64,000 nucleotides of DNA, taken from [Clostridium] methylpentosum DSM 5476. GTDB lineage: Bacteria > Bacillota > Clostridia > Oscillospirales > Ruminococcaceae. Below are positions 41,897-49,860 of this stretch, one piece after another (positions within the stretch are counted from its first letter, which is position 1; each line of letters opens with the position of its first letter). The stretch is taken from the NCBI GenBank assembly GCA_000158655.1, contig EQ973344.1:1496488-1560487 (forward strand). Reading direction: 5' to 3'. The notes beneath the pieces are model-generated. The model saw only the letters and a program-made list of their open reading frames with translations. It searched no databases and had not been told where the DNA came from. A program made the translations under genes and the position numbers.

Positions 41897-42610
41897 TCAT
41901 TTTTGTGATACCGTACCAGATACATCTTTATCTGGAATGCAGAAATCGTAGATCGGAATCATCATTTGAACTTCCCGCTCGAGCTGAACAATGGAGAACA
42001 GGCCAATTGTAACCTGTACCACCCGCTGCGGCAGGACGCACTCAAATGAACCTTCAAACCGCTGGGAGACGTTTGCCGGGACAACGAGGCAGCCTTCCAT
42101 TGTGTTCATGCAGGGGCATTCGCACAGTTCGCAGGAGAGCAGCATCGGTTCTGCAACCTGGACAACGACTCTGGGTAGATATCTCTGGGGCTGGGGTACC
42201 TGCGGAATGTTCTGGTCATTGGTGAAGGTTTTTACGCTACCCTCGCTGCCGTACAGGATGACCTTTTTGCAGAAGGTTGCCAGACCGCTCACACAGCGCG
42301 GGGCGGTCACCGGCGATGTATACGCTTCGAGCTGCACCAGGAAAAAGTATGTCATATCCACTGAGTAGAATCCCTTGTTGAAGGGGACAGGTTCCACATC
42401 CATGAGAACGTCCAGCACCTCGACGCTCTGCGCTTTGATGGAATACGCGCTGTCAATGATCGGCTGTGTCGCATCAGTAAAGCAAACACGCAGATCACTC
42501 AAACAGTCTTTGTCTCCGCAGGAATCATAGATCCGAGCGGCATCGATGCAAACCGCTTCTTTGAACTCGTCGCTGTTGCAATTCCTCGGTTCAAAATTAA
42601 TATCAGCCAT
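41897..42610 (-). CDS. Conserved clostridial Cys-rich protein, function unknown
   Basis: A 237-residue protein from the ATG at 42610, with AGGAGG upstream on the minus strand; a longer in-frame reading lacks a start site. It opens MADINFEPRNCNSDEFKEAVC and has many cysteines: CGDKDCLSDLRVC, LLSCELCECPCMNTMEGC and FECVLPQ. The body is probably beta-rich (DVEPVPFNKGFYSVDMTYFF, LFSIVQLEREVQMMIPIYDF). No signal peptide or membrane segment. I have the impression of similar proteins across spore-forming Clostridia, and coat-type roles are possible, but I cannot name a family. Confidence 0.75.
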   Translation of the reverse strand: MADINFEPRNCNSDEFKEAVCIDAARIYDSCGDKDCLSDLRVCFTDATQPIIDSAYSIKAQSVEVLDVLMDVEPVPFNKGFYSVDMTYFFLVQLEAYTSPVTAPRCVSGLATFCKKVILYGSEGSVKTFTNDQNIPQVPQPQRYLPRVVVQVAEPMLLSCELCECPCMNTMEGCLVVPANVSQRFEGSFECVLPQRVVQVTIGLFSIVQLEREVQMMIPIYDFCIPDKDVSGTVSQK

Positions 42611-43295
42611 GCAAATCCTCCTAAATACTAGATTAGGCCCTATCTGCCTGCCCGGCGGCAAAAACAAACAGGCCCTAAAGCAATTGCCTCTATACATCAT
42701 ATGAGAAAGAATCATTTTCGTTCACAAAAACAGCGAAAATCCCGTTTCTTTTTGCGAATGCCCAGATCCGTTCTAAGAAAATAGATGAATCCGCAACTAA
42801 TTTCTTGAAACTTCTTCCCATTTCCGCTTTTGGATGTTATCATAGTAAAGGAAAAAAATGAGGCTGTGTTGTATTCGGCTGCTCAGCACAGTTGTGGCCG
42901 TGTTGGCCGTTCAATGCACAAAAGAAAACCCTCTTTTTTGCTTTTGCGTCATCGTTTTATCAGGCTTTTCCCTCTATTGGCTGTTCACACAATCATAAAG
43001 GCAAGTTTATTGATAGAAAAACGCCGATGAGTTTTTTTATAAACTGGAATAGGGATTGCAGGCCGGTGGTTTGAATCGGGAGCTGGGATACAGTTCTTCT
43101 GCCTTCATCTTAAATCAGCTTTTATACAGCGACATCCTTGTTTCGAAATTGCGGTGTTGTGCCAAACGGTCGTTGGACTTGTATGGGAGGATTCTCCCTT
43201 TGTTGCACTGGATGCTTTTCAGATGAGAAGGATTGCGGGCAGCAGATCAACGTGTCAGTGACAAATAGAATATGAACTAATTCGGAGGTAACAGC
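42611..43295. other. Long intergenic region between divergent genes
   Basis: About 685 bp. Apart from one small possible gene (42858-42998) I see no supportable feature. Confidence 0.4.
42858..42998 (+). CDS. Possible 46-residue hydrophobic protein
   Basis: AAAGGA (42847-42852) lies 5 bases before an ATG that opens 46 codons. The product has two hydrophobic runs, RLLSTVVAVLAV near the N-terminus and FCFCVIVLSGFSLYWLF near the C-terminus, as in small membrane peptides. Nothing else supports it; there is no clear promoter and no family match known to me. Confidence 0.25.
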   Translation: MRLCCIRLLSTVVAVLAVQCTKENPLFCFCVIVLSGFSLYWLFTQS

Positions 43296-44099
43296 ATGAT
43301 CATACCTGTTTATCACATAGACGCATTTGCAGACAAAGAGTTTCAAGGGAACCCTGCTGCCGTCTGCATTTTGCAGAGCTGGCTTCCCGACAGGGTGATG
43401 CAACTGATTGCGCAGGAACACAATCTCGCTGAAACTGCTTTTTGCGTTCCAAACGGTCGCATATGGCAGCTGCGCTGGTTTACCCCAGAGCAGGAAATAG
43501 ACCTTTGCGGACACGCGACGCTTGCCACTGCCTATGTTCTCTTTGAACAATATGGTATCTTGGGCAACGCAATTACATTCCACACCCAAAGCGGGGAACT
43601 TGTGGTACTGCGTCAGGGAAAGTTCTACTCCATGTCCCTGCCGGTGCGCAGGGGGATGAGCTGTGAGATCCCAAAAGATGTGGCGGATGCCCTTGGAATG
43701 CAGCCAGTGCAGGCCCTGCGCGCACGCGACTTGGTTCTCGTTTTCCAAACTCAGCGAGAAATCGAGCAGATGGTTCCGGATTTCTCACGGCTCGCTCAGT
43801 CAGAGGAATTCGGAATTGTTGTCACAGCACCTGGGACAGAAACAGATTTTGTCTCGCGCTATTTTGCGCCGGGGTGCAGTCTGCCCGAGGATCCTGTAAC
43901 CGGTTCTGCGCACTGCACACTCGTTCCATACTGGGCGCAGAGGCTGGGGAAAACAAAACTGACAGCACGCCAACTCTCTAAACGGGGCGGTTCTCTCTGG
44001 TGCAGGTTGGAGCAGGAATCGGTCTTTGTTTCGGGAAAAGCAATTCTTTTTTCCAGAGGGGATATCCATTTGCACAAGGAGGAGTTTTCGAGTGTTTGA
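43296..44099 (+). CDS. PhzF-family isomerase/epimerase
   Basis: A 267-residue protein of the PhzF fold (two diaminopimelate-epimerase-like halves). Diagnostic segments: YHIDAFADKEFQGNPAAVCIL at the N-terminus with the catalytic glutamate in HNLAETAFC, the core DLCGHATLATAYVLF, and the second-half phosphate loop LPEDPVTGSAHCTLVPYWA. GGAGG lies 7 bases before the ATG. Known members act on small metabolites by proton transfer; this substrate is unknown. The following gene overlaps its end by 8 bp. Confidence 0.9.
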   Translation: MIIPVYHIDAFADKEFQGNPAAVCILQSWLPDRVMQLIAQEHNLAETAFCVPNGRIWQLRWFTPEQEIDLCGHATLATAYVLFEQYGILGNAITFHTQSGELVVLRQGKFYSMSLPVRRGMSCEIPKDVADALGMQPVQALRARDLVLVFQTQREIEQMVPDFSRLAQSEEFGIVVTAPGTETDFVSRYFAPGCSLPEDPVTGSAHCTLVPYWAQRLGKTKLTARQLSKRGGSLWCRLEQESVFVSGKAILFSRGDIHLHKEEFSSV

Positions 44100-44673
44100 A
44101 CAGGGGTTTCCAGTGGAGATGAGAGACACAGTGAGCCGGATTCTCCCGCTTTTGCCCTGCCGGACGGTAAACGGAATGCGGTCCATAGTGACAGAACACT
44201 GTGAGGATTACTCTCTGGAGGGAGAACTCATTCGGATTCCGGACCGAGTCTATCTGATGGAGCCCAACCGCCTGCCTGCGTTGCTTGGTACAGAGGAACA
44301 GGCAGTTATTTTTTGTATTTATTCCCGCAGCTGTGATGGGTTTGTGCGGGAAAGGAGCGTTCGTTTTCTGCTTGACCTTGCATGGCTTCCGGTTTGGGCG
44401 ATTCCCTACCTGGTCAAGGTGTGTGATGAGTATGTCGTTGAGATTCTGCAGACAGTGTATGAAGGGCTCATGGGGAGAGAGGATGGACGGATTCTTCAGT
44501 TCTGCGCAGAGAATCCAGTACAGCTTCAGCGCAGTTATGCCCGGATGACGAGCTACTGGAATGAGTTTTACCGGGGGGCCTACCCGAATTTCCGGGACTA
44601 TGTCGGGCGTAAATTATTCCTGCACTTTTTTGGAATGTCACGGTGTGGAAGAGTCCGATTCCAACGGAGTTAG
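44092..44673 (+). CDS. Conserved-looking protein of unknown function, coupled to phzF-like gene
   Basis: Start is probably the GTG at 44092, with AAGGAGG 8 bases upstream and an 8-bp overlap with the PhzF gene, giving 193 residues. No motif is familiar. Visible features: VNGMRSIVTEHCEDYSLEGE, a short hydrophobic patch WLPVWAIPYLVK and an aromatic-rich C-terminal half (SYWNEFYRGAYPNFRDYVG). No signal peptide or clear membrane helix. The reading frame and codon pattern look real. Confidence 0.65.
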   Translation: MFEQGFPVEMRDTVSRILPLLPCRTVNGMRSIVTEHCEDYSLEGELIRIPDRVYLMEPNRLPALLGTEEQAVIFCIYSRSCDGFVRERSVRFLLDLAWLPVWAIPYLVKVCDEYVVEILQTVYEGLMGREDGRILQFCAENPVQLQRSYARMTSYWNEFYRGAYPNFRDYVGRKLFLHFFGMSRCGRVRFQRS

Positions 44674-44706
44674 AATGAGACTGCACCGGATATATCGCTC
44701 GAATTT

Positions 44707-44754
44707 AAAAAGAGAGGGCTGTCCAAATTGAGTTTTGGACAGCCCTCTCTTTTT
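44707..44754. terminator. Bidirectional terminator between convergent genes
   Basis: A perfect 21-bp stem (44707-44727 with 44734-44754), core GAGAGGGCTGTCC, flanked by A and T runs. It serves the plus-strand gene ending at 44673 and bioY on the minus strand. Confidence 0.85.
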
Positions 44755-44828
44755 GTTGCTTGTGGTTTGTTTGATGAAACGGCACACCTCATAGGCTTGA
44801 AAATAGGGAGGTGGACAAAGGGAAAGCG

Positions 44829-45365
44829 CTACGCAAATCTCAACCGGACGAGCGCTTTGTTGAGCGCAACGGCCAAGAAAGACGCGGCAATGCATTTGAG
44901 TGTATCCCCCAAAAGAAAGGGGAGAGCTACGGTGAGTAGGGCAGTGCGCAGGTCAGCCTGTTGAAATACACACATGAACAGTACGGCAAAGGCGTAAATA
45001 ACCGGTATGCCGACGAAAATGGTCACAGGGATGTATCGGCGCAGCTGGTTGTTTTTCCCTTTCAGCAGGCTGATCAGAACTGCGGCGACGATGAATCCGA
45101 TGCAAAAGCCGCCGGTTGGGCTGAAGAGCTTTCCGATTCCTCCGGTTCCTCCTGAAAAGACAGGCAAGCCGCACAGCCCGAGTGCAAAATAGGTGCCAAG
45201 GGCTGCAAAAGATTGCAGTGGAGTGAGGATGAGAGCGACCAGATTGACTATGACTGTCTGCGCTGTGATCAAGATTGGAGTGAATGGAAGGGGAAAGGCG
45301 ATGTAGGATGAGATGCAGAGAATCGCTACGCAAAGGGCGACACGGGTCATGGTCTTGATATTCAT
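44829..45365 (-). CDS. bioY: Biotin transporter substrate-binding protein BioY
   Basis: Membrane S-component that takes up biotin, alone or with an ECF module. The 178-residue protein has about six hydrophobic helices and the family signature GLPVFSGGTGGIGKLFSPTGGF; the N-terminal part includes PLPFTPILITAQTVIVNL. AAAGGAG lies 10 bases before the ATG. A BirA-type operator overlaps its promoter, which strongly supports biotin as substrate. No bio synthesis genes or ECF ATPases are in the window. Confidence 0.94.
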   Translation of the reverse strand: MNIKTMTRVALCVAILCISSYIAFPLPFTPILITAQTVIVNLVALILTPLQSFAALGTYFALGLCGLPVFSGGTGGIGKLFSPTGGFCIGFIVAAVLISLLKGKNNQLRRYIPVTIFVGIPVIYAFAVLFMCVFQQADLRTALLTVALPFLLGDTLKCIAASFLAVALNKALVRLRFA

Positions 45366-45423
45366 TGTTCAAAGTCTCCTTTTCTATCTGCGGAGGCTGA
45401 CAAAATCCGCAGGTGCTGTATCT

Positions 45424-45453
45424 AGTATAGCAGGTAGTATACTTAATTGTCAA
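45424..45453 (-). promoter_or_regulatory. Promoter of bioY
   Basis: Minus strand TTGACA (45453-45448), 18-bp spacer, TATACT (45429-45424). The -35 is inside the BirA-type operator. Confidence 0.75.
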
Positions 45454-45478
45454 CCTAAAAATATAAAATGGTTTACAA
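45447..45478. promoter_or_regulatory. BirA biotin operator
   Basis: TTGTCAACC (45447-45455), 14-bp spacer, GGTTTACAA (45470-45478). This matches the BirA operator pattern TTGTTAACC-N14-GGTTAACAA with one change per arm. It should repress bioY when biotin is plentiful. Confidence 0.8.
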
Positions 45479-45499
45479 TAAATTTTTTCGAAAATCTAC

Positions 45500-45528
45500 T
45501 TGACAAATTTATGAAAAAGGAGGATAAT
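45500..45528 (+). promoter_or_regulatory. Promoter of tRNA-Gly (CCC)
   Basis: TTGACA (45500-45505), 17-bp spacer, GATAAT (45523-45528). Confidence 0.7.
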
Positions 45529-45537
45529 ATATAAGAC

Positions 45538-45611
45538 GCAGGCGTAGTTTAGTGGTAAAACATCAGCTTCCCAAGCTGAGGTTGTGGGTTCGATTCCCAT
45601 CGCCTGCTCCA
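45538..45611 (+). tRNA. tRNA-Gly (CCC)
   Basis: Acceptor GCAGGCG/CGCCTGC, anticodon loop TTCCCAA, T-loop TTCGATT, discriminator T, encoded CCA. Confidence 0.94.
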
Positions 45612-45663
45612 GATGAAAATAGTCGAAGTACCTTGTTTTTATAGGAAAAGAGTATTCGACTAC

Positions 45664-45700
45664 AAAATAAGCAGAGTTGTTTAACGACTCTGCTTATTTT
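45664..45700 (+). terminator. Terminator of tRNA-Gly (CCC)
   Basis: Perfect 14-bp stem AAAATAAGCAGAGT (45664-45677) and ACTCTGCTTATTTT (45687-45700). Confidence 0.8.
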
Positions 45701-45737
45701 GTTTATATTTATTCTATATGCTAGGAGGGAAAACACA

Positions 45738-46715
45738 ATGAGCGAGTATGTGCATGAGGTAGTTTTGCAAGAATACATTTGCGAGAAAATCTCCAGTATG
45801 AATTTATCTGTGAAATATAAAACATCTGAACAATACAATATAATATCTGCAAGGTCTAATTTAGATAATACTTTTTGGGATTTAGAGGGGCAACTTGAAA
45901 ACGGTATATGGATACCTATAGAAGTAGAGTGGATTTCAAATAATTTTTTATCCCATGGTCATCATAAGTCCAAAGATTTTGCAAAATTCATCAGTTTAAA
46001 TGGTGTATTGCTGACTTTAAGAAAAAATAGGGAATTAGAAAGAGTTCAACAAATTTCAATATTAGATAATCTTTCAGAAAAAGCATTTAAAGACGATTTT
46101 AAAAAATGGTTTAAAGCCAAGTCAAATGACTATATCGATAAAACGCTTGACAATTATTTGATTGGCAACTATAGTCGAAAAACGCCCCGTATTTTATTGT
46201 ATCCATTAAGTAAAGTTGCGGAAATAAACTATTTTTCAAATGGTTCCATTTATAAAAAAGATAATACCGGTCCGAGTTTATTAGGATTTAAAGAAGCTGG
46301 TTTTAACAAAAATGTTTTCATAAGAGATATTCGGCCAAATGATATTTGTATATTCCTTTATAATAATGGGGCTAAGATGCCACGAAATAAATTTATACAC
46401 GAAATCAAAAATAAGAATATAGCTGTCCATCGATTAGCTGGATATAAAATAAAAAGTAGAATTATTGATCGTAGAGAAAGGCCGGGCTTTATAGATATAA
46501 ATTATTGGCCGGACGAGATAAAGGATAATGTATTACGTTATCCCTATGTTTGTATTGTTGAGGATGAACCTTTTCTAATGAAAAATAATCTAACTTTTCC
46601 ATACAGTGATTTATTTACCGAAACTACATGGGAATCGTTTAGAAGCTGTATGTTGCATAAAGAATATCGGGAGATTAGCGCTTTAGATTTTTCAATTTTT
46701 ATTTCTTCAATATAG
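45738..46715 (+). CDS. AT-rich orphan protein, possible nuclease-like and EVE/PUA-like domains
   Basis: A 325-residue protein from the ATG at 45738, with AGGAGGG upstream. I do not recognise the family. The N-terminal ~100 residues have FWDLEGQ (D48, E50), PIEVEW (E62, E64) and SHGHHKSKDF, a spacing reminiscent of a restriction-endonuclease-like core though the usual lysine is missing. The C-terminal part, roughly 200-300, has RPNDICIFLYNNG, then INYWPDEIKDNVLRYPYVC, like EVE/PUA-type base-reading folds. Base composition is far more AT-rich than its neighbours, and it sits beside a tRNA gene with its own terminator, which suggests transfer. Confidence 0.75.
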   Translation: MSEYVHEVVLQEYICEKISSMNLSVKYKTSEQYNIISARSNLDNTFWDLEGQLENGIWIPIEVEWISNNFLSHGHHKSKDFAKFISLNGVLLTLRKNRELERVQQISILDNLSEKAFKDDFKKWFKAKSNDYIDKTLDNYLIGNYSRKTPRILLYPLSKVAEINYFSNGSIYKKDNTGPSLLGFKEAGFNKNVFIRDIRPNDICIFLYNNGAKMPRNKFIHEIKNKNIAVHRLAGYKIKSRIIDRRERPGFIDINYWPDEIKDNVLRYPYVCIVEDEPFLMKNNLTFPYSDLFTETTWESFRSCMLHKEYREISALDFSIFISSI

Positions 46716-46758
46716 GTATTTATTATTCTATAAGTTTGAATACTAATTTCTCTGCTAT

Positions 46759-46796
46759 GTCGCCGCAAGCGATATGCAGCTTGTGGCGACTTTTTT
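46759..46796 (+). terminator. Terminator of the AT-rich orphan gene
   Basis: GTCGCCGCAAGC (46759-46770) pairs with GCTTGTGGCGAC (46779-46790; one wobble) and is followed by TTTTTTG. Confidence 0.85.
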
Positions 46797-47049
46797 GTAT
46801 AGAGTATGCCGGGGTTCCGGAAAAGCTTTAGCGATCCATAGGAAAGAAAAACTCCTTTTGGTAAAATGAAAGTGTGGCCTGACAACTGCACAAAAATACC
46901 AAAAGGATAACAATCGAATGACAATATACTCATTCCGAATTGTGATCTTTTTCAGGGGCACGAGGATCCGATTCCAACTTCCAAAAGCCGAAAATATCTT
47001 TTTCATGTGGCTCAGCCTTTTCTTTTGCCTTACCTCTCGCGTTTATGGC
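46797..47049. other. Gene-free stretch with an inverted repeat
   Basis: TCCTTTTGGTA (46853-46863) and TACCAAAAGGA (46897-46907) form a perfect 11-bp inverted repeat with a 33-nt loop. No gene is supportable. Confidence 0.4.
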
Positions 47050-47295
47050 GGGTATCTTTTTTGTAGCACAAACTCACACCTGCGGTGAGCAATTCGCGAC
47101 CGCAGGTTTTTCTTTTTTGTGGCTTTGTTGCTCGCGTTTGTAGCGTCTATGTTTTTTGTAGCGTAAGCCACACCTGCGGTGAGCAATTCGCGACCGCAGG
47201 TTTTTCTCTTTTGTGACTTTGTTGTCCACATTTGTAGCGTCTATCTTTTTTGTAATACAAGCCTGTACCTGCGGTGACAAGGTTTTTTATTATTT
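47050..47295. repeat. 94-95-bp tandem repeat, about 2.5 copies, each with a hairpin
   Basis: The block ACCTGCGGTGAGCAATTC recurs at 47078 and 47172 and in truncated form at 47267. Copies share flanks TTTTTTGTAGC and GTTTGTAGCGTCTAT. The first two contain CCTGCGGT...ACCGCAGG followed by TTTTTC, a terminator-like hairpin. Open frames on the minus strand across it are a by-product of the repeat. Confidence 0.75.
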
Positions 47296-47650
47296 TGCGC
47301 CTGCGTTTAGAACGGGTCTTATTTTTAAATGAAATATATTATGGTCAGATAGAGTAGACCCTTATTGAATGTAGGCTTCGGAGTACACTTCTTTAGAAAA
47401 AATACATTCTACCACGATTGCTACTTTCGATAAGAATGATTCACACCACTATGCTACTGGGTGATTTTGCTCCATCTCTATATTTTTTATAAAGAGTAAT
47501 CCAGTTTTATACGGTTGTTTGAGTCGGATAAATGAACATCTAGGGAAAAGCTTTGTAAATCTGAGTTTAGAGAATTTTTTTCTGAAAAATTTCCCGAATT
47601 GCACAGCGAAACAAAAGAATCATCGGCTTTTGGGTCCGTTGGGCGAGCGA
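47296..47650. other. AT-rich intergenic stretch before the uvrB promoters
   Basis: No gene or strong hairpin seen. Confidence 0.4.
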
Positions 47651-47658
47651 TACGGAAA

Positions 47659-47722
47659 TTGTAAAAAAGGAGGAATTGTGGTATACTAAAACATTGACAA
47701 AACGCGCCGAAAGAGGTAGAAT
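47659..47722 (+). promoter_or_regulatory. Two tandem promoters of uvrB-uvrA
   Basis: First: TTGTAA (47659-47664), 17 bp, TATACT (47682-47687). Second: TTGACA (47694-47699), 17 bp, TAGAAT (47717-47722). Confidence 0.65.
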
Positions 47723-47727
47723 AAATG

Positions 47728-47741
47728 AAAACATCTGTTCT
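47728..47741. promoter_or_regulatory. LexA-like (SOS) box at uvrB
   Basis: AAAACATCTGTTCT matches the Gram-positive LexA pattern CGAAC-N4-GTTCG in the core AAC-N4-GTTC but not at the outer bases. It lies at the expected start point of the second promoter. uvrB is a known LexA target in Firmicutes. Confidence 0.45.
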
Positions 47742-47848
47742 GGTTTTCTCTCGGCGAGTAAATCTGTAAAAGGAAAAGGTCAGCCTGAAAATTCGTGCTG
47801 TTTTCGTATCAAGAACCCAGCAGTCGAAAAGGATGAGGAATTAAAGTA

Positions 47849-49843
47849 ATGAGCGAGCAAAATAATCAGGAACTATTTCAATTGGTCTCCCCCTATCAGC
47901 CCACCGGCGACCAGCCGGAAGCCATTGCGAAACTGGTGGAGGGAATCAAAAGAGGGGACAAAGAGCAGACGTTGCTAGGGGTGACGGGCTCCGGCAAAAC
48001 CTTCACCATGGCCAACATCATCGCACAGGTGCAGAAGCCAACGCTTGTTTTGGCCCACAACAAAACCCTCGCCGCCCAGCTCTGCAGCGAATTTCGCGAA
48101 TTCTTTCCAACATCCGCGGTCGAATACTTTGTCTCCTACTACGATTATTACCAACCAGAGGCCTATGTTCCGAGCACCGATACTTACATTGAAAAGGACA
48201 GCGCCATCAATGACGAGATTGACAAGCTGCGGCACTCCGCGACCTGCGCCTTGGCGGAGCGGCGCGATGTCATCATCGTGGCGAGCGTCTCCTGCATCTA
48301 CAGCTTGGGTAGCCCGATCGACTACCGAAGCATGGTCATTTCGCTGCGCGAGGGGATGGAAAAGCCACGGGACGAGCTGCTCAGCAAGCTGATTTCCATT
48401 CAATATGAACGAAACGACATCAACTTCACCCGAAACAAGGTCCGGGTGCGGGGGGATGTCGTCGAGATCTTTCCCGCCTATTCCTCCGACACTGCCATCC
48501 GGGTAGAGTTTTTCGGGGATGAAATCGACCGCATCAGCATGATCAACGCGCTCACCGGCGAGGTGAAGGAGCGTGTAGCCCACGTTGCGATCTACCCCTC
48601 TTCCCACTACATTGTTCCGCCCGACAAGATGCATGAGGCAGTGGTCAAACTCGAGGACGAGCTCAACGAGCGGGTGAAATATTTTACTGATAACGAAATG
48701 CTGCTCGAGGCGCAGCGCATCAAACAGCGCACCATGTACGATCTCGAAATGCTCGAGGAAATCGGGTTTTGCAAGGGAATTGAAAACTATTCCCGCGTGC
48801 TCTCAGGGCGAAAACCCGGCGCGGTGCCCTACACCCTGCTCGACCACTTTCCGGATGATTTCTTGCTGTTTGTGGACGAGTCCCACGTCATGCTCCCCCA
48901 GGTGCGGGGAATGTTTTTTGGTGACCACGCCCGCAAAAAGACACTCATTGACTACGGGTTTCGCCTCCCTTCCGCCTACGACAACCGCCCGCTCAACTTT
49001 GACGAGTTTTACTCCAAGATCAACCAAGCTGTCTTTGTGAGCGCAACGCCCGGCCCGTTTGAAAAGGAACACAGCGTCCAGACAGTTGAGCAGGTTATCC
49101 GCCCGACCGGTCTGCTCGACCCCGAAATCGTTGTCAAGCCGATTGAAGGGCAGATCGAGGACTTGCTCTCCGAGATCAACCAGCGTACCGAAAAGGGGGA
49201 GCGGGTGCTCGTCACAACTCTAACCAAAAAAATGGCCGAGGACCTCACCGACTTTCTCGAAGGAATGGGGGTTCGTGTTCGATATCTCCATAGCGACGTC
49301 GACACCATTGAGCGGATGGAAATCATCCGGGACCTCCGCCTCGGCGAGTTTGACGTGCTCATCGGCATCAACCTGCTGCGTGAGGGGCTCGACATCCCCG
49401 AGGTTTCGCTCGTCTGCATTCTGGACGCGGACAAGGAGGGCTTTCTGCGCTCTGAGACCTCCCTCATCCAGACAATCGGGCGCGCCGCCCGCAATGAGCA
49501 CGGTCAGGTCATCATGTACGCTGACGAGGTGACCGGTTCGATGGAGCGCGCGATCACCGAGACGATGCGCCGCCGTGAAATTCAGATGCGCTACAATGAG
49601 GAGCATGGGATCGTCCCCAAGACCATCCACAAAAACGTGCACGAGATCCTCGAGATTTCCTCCAAGTCCCCAGATGCCGAAAAGGGCAAGGGAAAGGGGA
49701 AGAAACAGAAAAAGCTCAGCCGCGAGGAAAAACAGGAGCTAATCAAAAAGCTAACCGTCGAGATGAAAAACGCGGCCAAGCTGCTTGAGTTTGAGCACGC
49801 CATCTACCTGCGCGACCGCATTGAAGAGATAAAAAACAGTTAG
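47849..49843 (+). CDS. uvrB: Excinuclease ABC subunit B
   Basis: DNA-damage verification helicase of nucleotide excision repair. Walker A is [12 protein letters not shown]; the beta-hairpin region is [21 protein letters not shown]; the helicase motif II box is [12 protein letters not shown] and motif VI is [12 protein letters not shown]. The C-terminal UVR helix, which contacts UvrC, ends [20 protein letters not shown]. Length 664 is standard. It starts an operon with uvrA, 17 bp downstream. Confidence 0.97.
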   Translation: MSEQNNQELFQLVSPYQPTGDQPEAIAKLVEGIKRGDKEQTLLGVTGSGKTFTMANIIAQVQKPTLVLAHNKTLAAQLCSEFREFFPTSAVEYFVSYYDYYQPEAYVPSTDTYIEKDSAINDEIDKLRHSATCALAERRDVIIVASVSCIYSLGSPIDYRSMVISLREGMEKPRDELLSKLISIQYERNDINFTRNKVRVRGDVVEIFPAYSSDTAIRVEFFGDEIDRISMINALTGEVKERVAHVAIYPSSHYIVPPDKMHEAVVKLEDELNERVKYFTDNEMLLEAQRIKQRTMYDLEMLEEIGFCKGIENYSRVLSGRKPGAVPYTLLDHFPDDFLLFVDESHVMLPQVRGMFFGDHARKKTLIDYGFRLPSAYDNRPLNFDEFYSKINQAVFVSATPGPFEKEHSVQTVEQVIRPTGLLDPEIVVKPIEGQIEDLLSEINQRTEKGERVLVTTLTKKMAEDLTDFLEGMGVRVRYLHSDVDTIERMEIIRDLRLGEFDVLIGINLLREGLDIPEVSLVCILDADKEGFLRSETSLIQTIGRAARNEHGQVIMYADEVTGSMERAITETMRRREIQMRYNEEHGIVPKTIHKNVHEILEISSKSPDAEKGKGKGKKQKKLSREEKQELIKKLTVEMKNAAKLLEFEHAIYLRDRIEEIKNS

Positions 49844-49860
49844 ATAAAGGATTTGATCAA

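Noticed and set aside
47043..47280. Minus-strand frames of 62-68 codons across the 95-bp repeats
   Set aside because: The repeated peptide is a direct product of the DNA repeat and no start site is convincing.
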